Below, in pieces: positions 63,460 to 64,000 of a DNA stretch of 64,000 bases. Both the position numbers and the translations under genes were made by a program. The stretch comes from Nocardia neocaledoniensis (GTDB lineage Bacteria; Actinomycetota; Actinomycetes; Mycobacteriales; Mycobacteriaceae). The notes beneath the pieces were generated by a model. That model had not been told where the DNA came from. It saw only the letters and a list, made by a program, of their open reading frames with translations, and did not search any database. The stretch spans positions 806,001 through 870,000 of the forward strand of contig NZ_QGTL01000001.1 of the NCBI RefSeq assembly GCF_003182135.1. Direction: 5' to 3'. Within the stretch, counting starts at the first letter, position 1. The number at the start of each line of letters is the position of its first letter.

Positions 63460-63957
63460 ATGAGCCGCTCGGACGCCCGCGCCCAGCACGAACGACTCCA
63501 CGAGGGCCTGCGGGCCTACGGTGCGAACTATCGCGAATTCACCCGGCGGTTCGCGGCCTGGCTCGGGTTGCACGCCACCGACGCCGAGGCGCTCATCGAG
63601 ATTCTCACCGCCGAGGAGCGCGGCGGGACGCTGTCACCAGCCCGGCTCAGCGAACGGATCTCGTTGTCCAACAGCGCGACGACGGCGCTGCTGAACCGGC
63701 TCGAGCACGCGGGTCATATCGTGCGCAGCCGGGAACACGACGACCGCCGCGTCATCACGCTGCGCAGCACCGCCCGCATTCAGGAACTCGCCGACGAGTT
63801 CTTCGGGCCGCTCGGCGCGCGGGTCGTCGACGAGGTGATGGGCCAATACTCCCCCGAGGAACTGCGGCGGTTCGAAGCGTTCCTGGCCGATATGCGCACC
63901 ACGATGACAGCGCACCTGGCCGAACCCGCGCCGCCGCAGCCGTCGGGGCTCAGTTGA
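63460..63957 (+). CDS. MarR-family regulator
   Basis: 165 residues (170 if the ATG at 63445 is used). Winged helix of MarR: LSERISLSNSATTALLNRLEHAGHIVRSREHDDRRVITLRST, where DDRR is the wing signature. Helices on both sides form the dimer interface. AAAGGA lies 8 nt before ATG 63460, favouring this start. It is divergent from the drug exporter and likely represses both genes until a ligand binds. Confidence 0.92.
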   Translation: MSRSDARAQHERLHEGLRAYGANYREFTRRFAAWLGLHATDAEALIEILTAEERGGTLSPARLSERISLSNSATTALLNRLEHAGHIVRSREHDDRRVITLRSTARIQELADEFFGPLGARVVDEVMGQYSPEELRRFEAFLADMRTTMTAHLAEPAPPQPSGLS

Positions 63958-64000
63958 ACGGGCCGATGCCTGTCAACGGGTTGCCGCCGTGGAGGAACCA
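63950..64000 (-). CDS. C-terminal end of a minus-strand gene (partial)
   Basis: The window edge shows an open minus-strand frame ending ...WFLHGGNPLTGIGPFN with a TGA at 63950-63952, overlapping the MarR stop by 8 nt. Only 16 residues are visible, so the product cannot be named. A convergent gene end here is plausible but could also be chance. Confidence 0.35.
   Translation of the reverse strand, partial: WFLHGGNPLTGIGPFN

Overview
The window is high-GC actinobacterial DNA (hand-counted core lines are about 70% G+C). It is almost certainly from a mycolic-acid-containing member of the Mycobacteriales, most likely Nocardia or a close relative. The gene order ung - thiL - DUF3515 - ddl - gpsA - fbiD - ppk - mutT1 - hupB - leuD - leuC - iclR(ltbR) - gltX - FAH hydrolase - MFS - leuB - serA ... 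ilvC - ilvN - ilvB - cfp6-like follows a well-known Mycobacterium tuberculosis neighbourhood. The HU protein has the long lysine/alanine tail typical of this group. Coenzyme F420 genes (fbiD, a DUF385 reductase), GTG starts and leaderless-looking transcripts fit the same picture.

Layout. 1-21.2 kb is conserved housekeeping: ribosomal protein L28, uracil-DNA glycosylase, thiamine, peptidoglycan, glycerophosphate, F420 and polyphosphate genes, HU, leucine synthesis, two tRNAs (Glu-CTC, Gln-CTG), gltX and serA. A TCTCA-N5-TGAGA operator occurs both at leuC/ltbR and before the MFS gene at 17.1 kb, suggesting a small LtbR-type regulon. 21.3-26.8 kb is lineage-specific: an RlaP-like nucleotidyltransferase, two cold-shock proteins flanking a stand-alone MHYT sensor, a Nudix hydrolase and membrane proteins.

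26.85-41.05 kb is a defence island. It holds (a) a HepT/MntA-type toxin-antitoxin pair whose antitoxin carries an XRE domain and has a perfect 20-bp palindrome just upstream; (b) a seven-gene minus-strand cluster with two C5-cytosine methyltransferase paralogues (one lacking the catalytic Cys), a Z1 helicase-like ATPase, a PD-(D/E)XK protein, a MutL/Hsp90-type (GHKL) ATPase and two proteins of unknown function, most junctions overlapping by 1-4 nt; and (c) a strikingly lower-GC, divergently oriented two-gene module in which an OLD-like ATPase/TOPRIM nuclease overlaps a third C5-methyltransferase by one base. Item (b) is a MutL-ATPase/Z1 restriction-modification-like system. Item (c) looks like a minimal, little-described methylation-linked OLD nuclease system.

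41.5-54.9 kb is further accessory content: an unrecognised two-gene pair, membrane proteins, a type-VII-secretion-style amidase effector with a membrane partner and a small helical protein, a WYL regulator divergent from a DinB-fold protein, an XRE/NB-ARC/TPR regulator divergent from a CMD-family protein and a DUF385 reductase, a MoxR/VWA (CoxE-like) pair and a DUF2252 protein.

54.9-61.7 kb returns to the core with the branched-chain amino-acid genes ilvBNC and ilvD. ilvB is preceded by a promoter, a leaderless 15-codon peptide rich in Ile/Leu/Val and a canonical terminator, together a transcription attenuator. The window ends with a 14-TM drug exporter divergent from its likely MarR repressor. 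All coordinates come from reading the sequence; family assignments are from motif recognition, not database searches.
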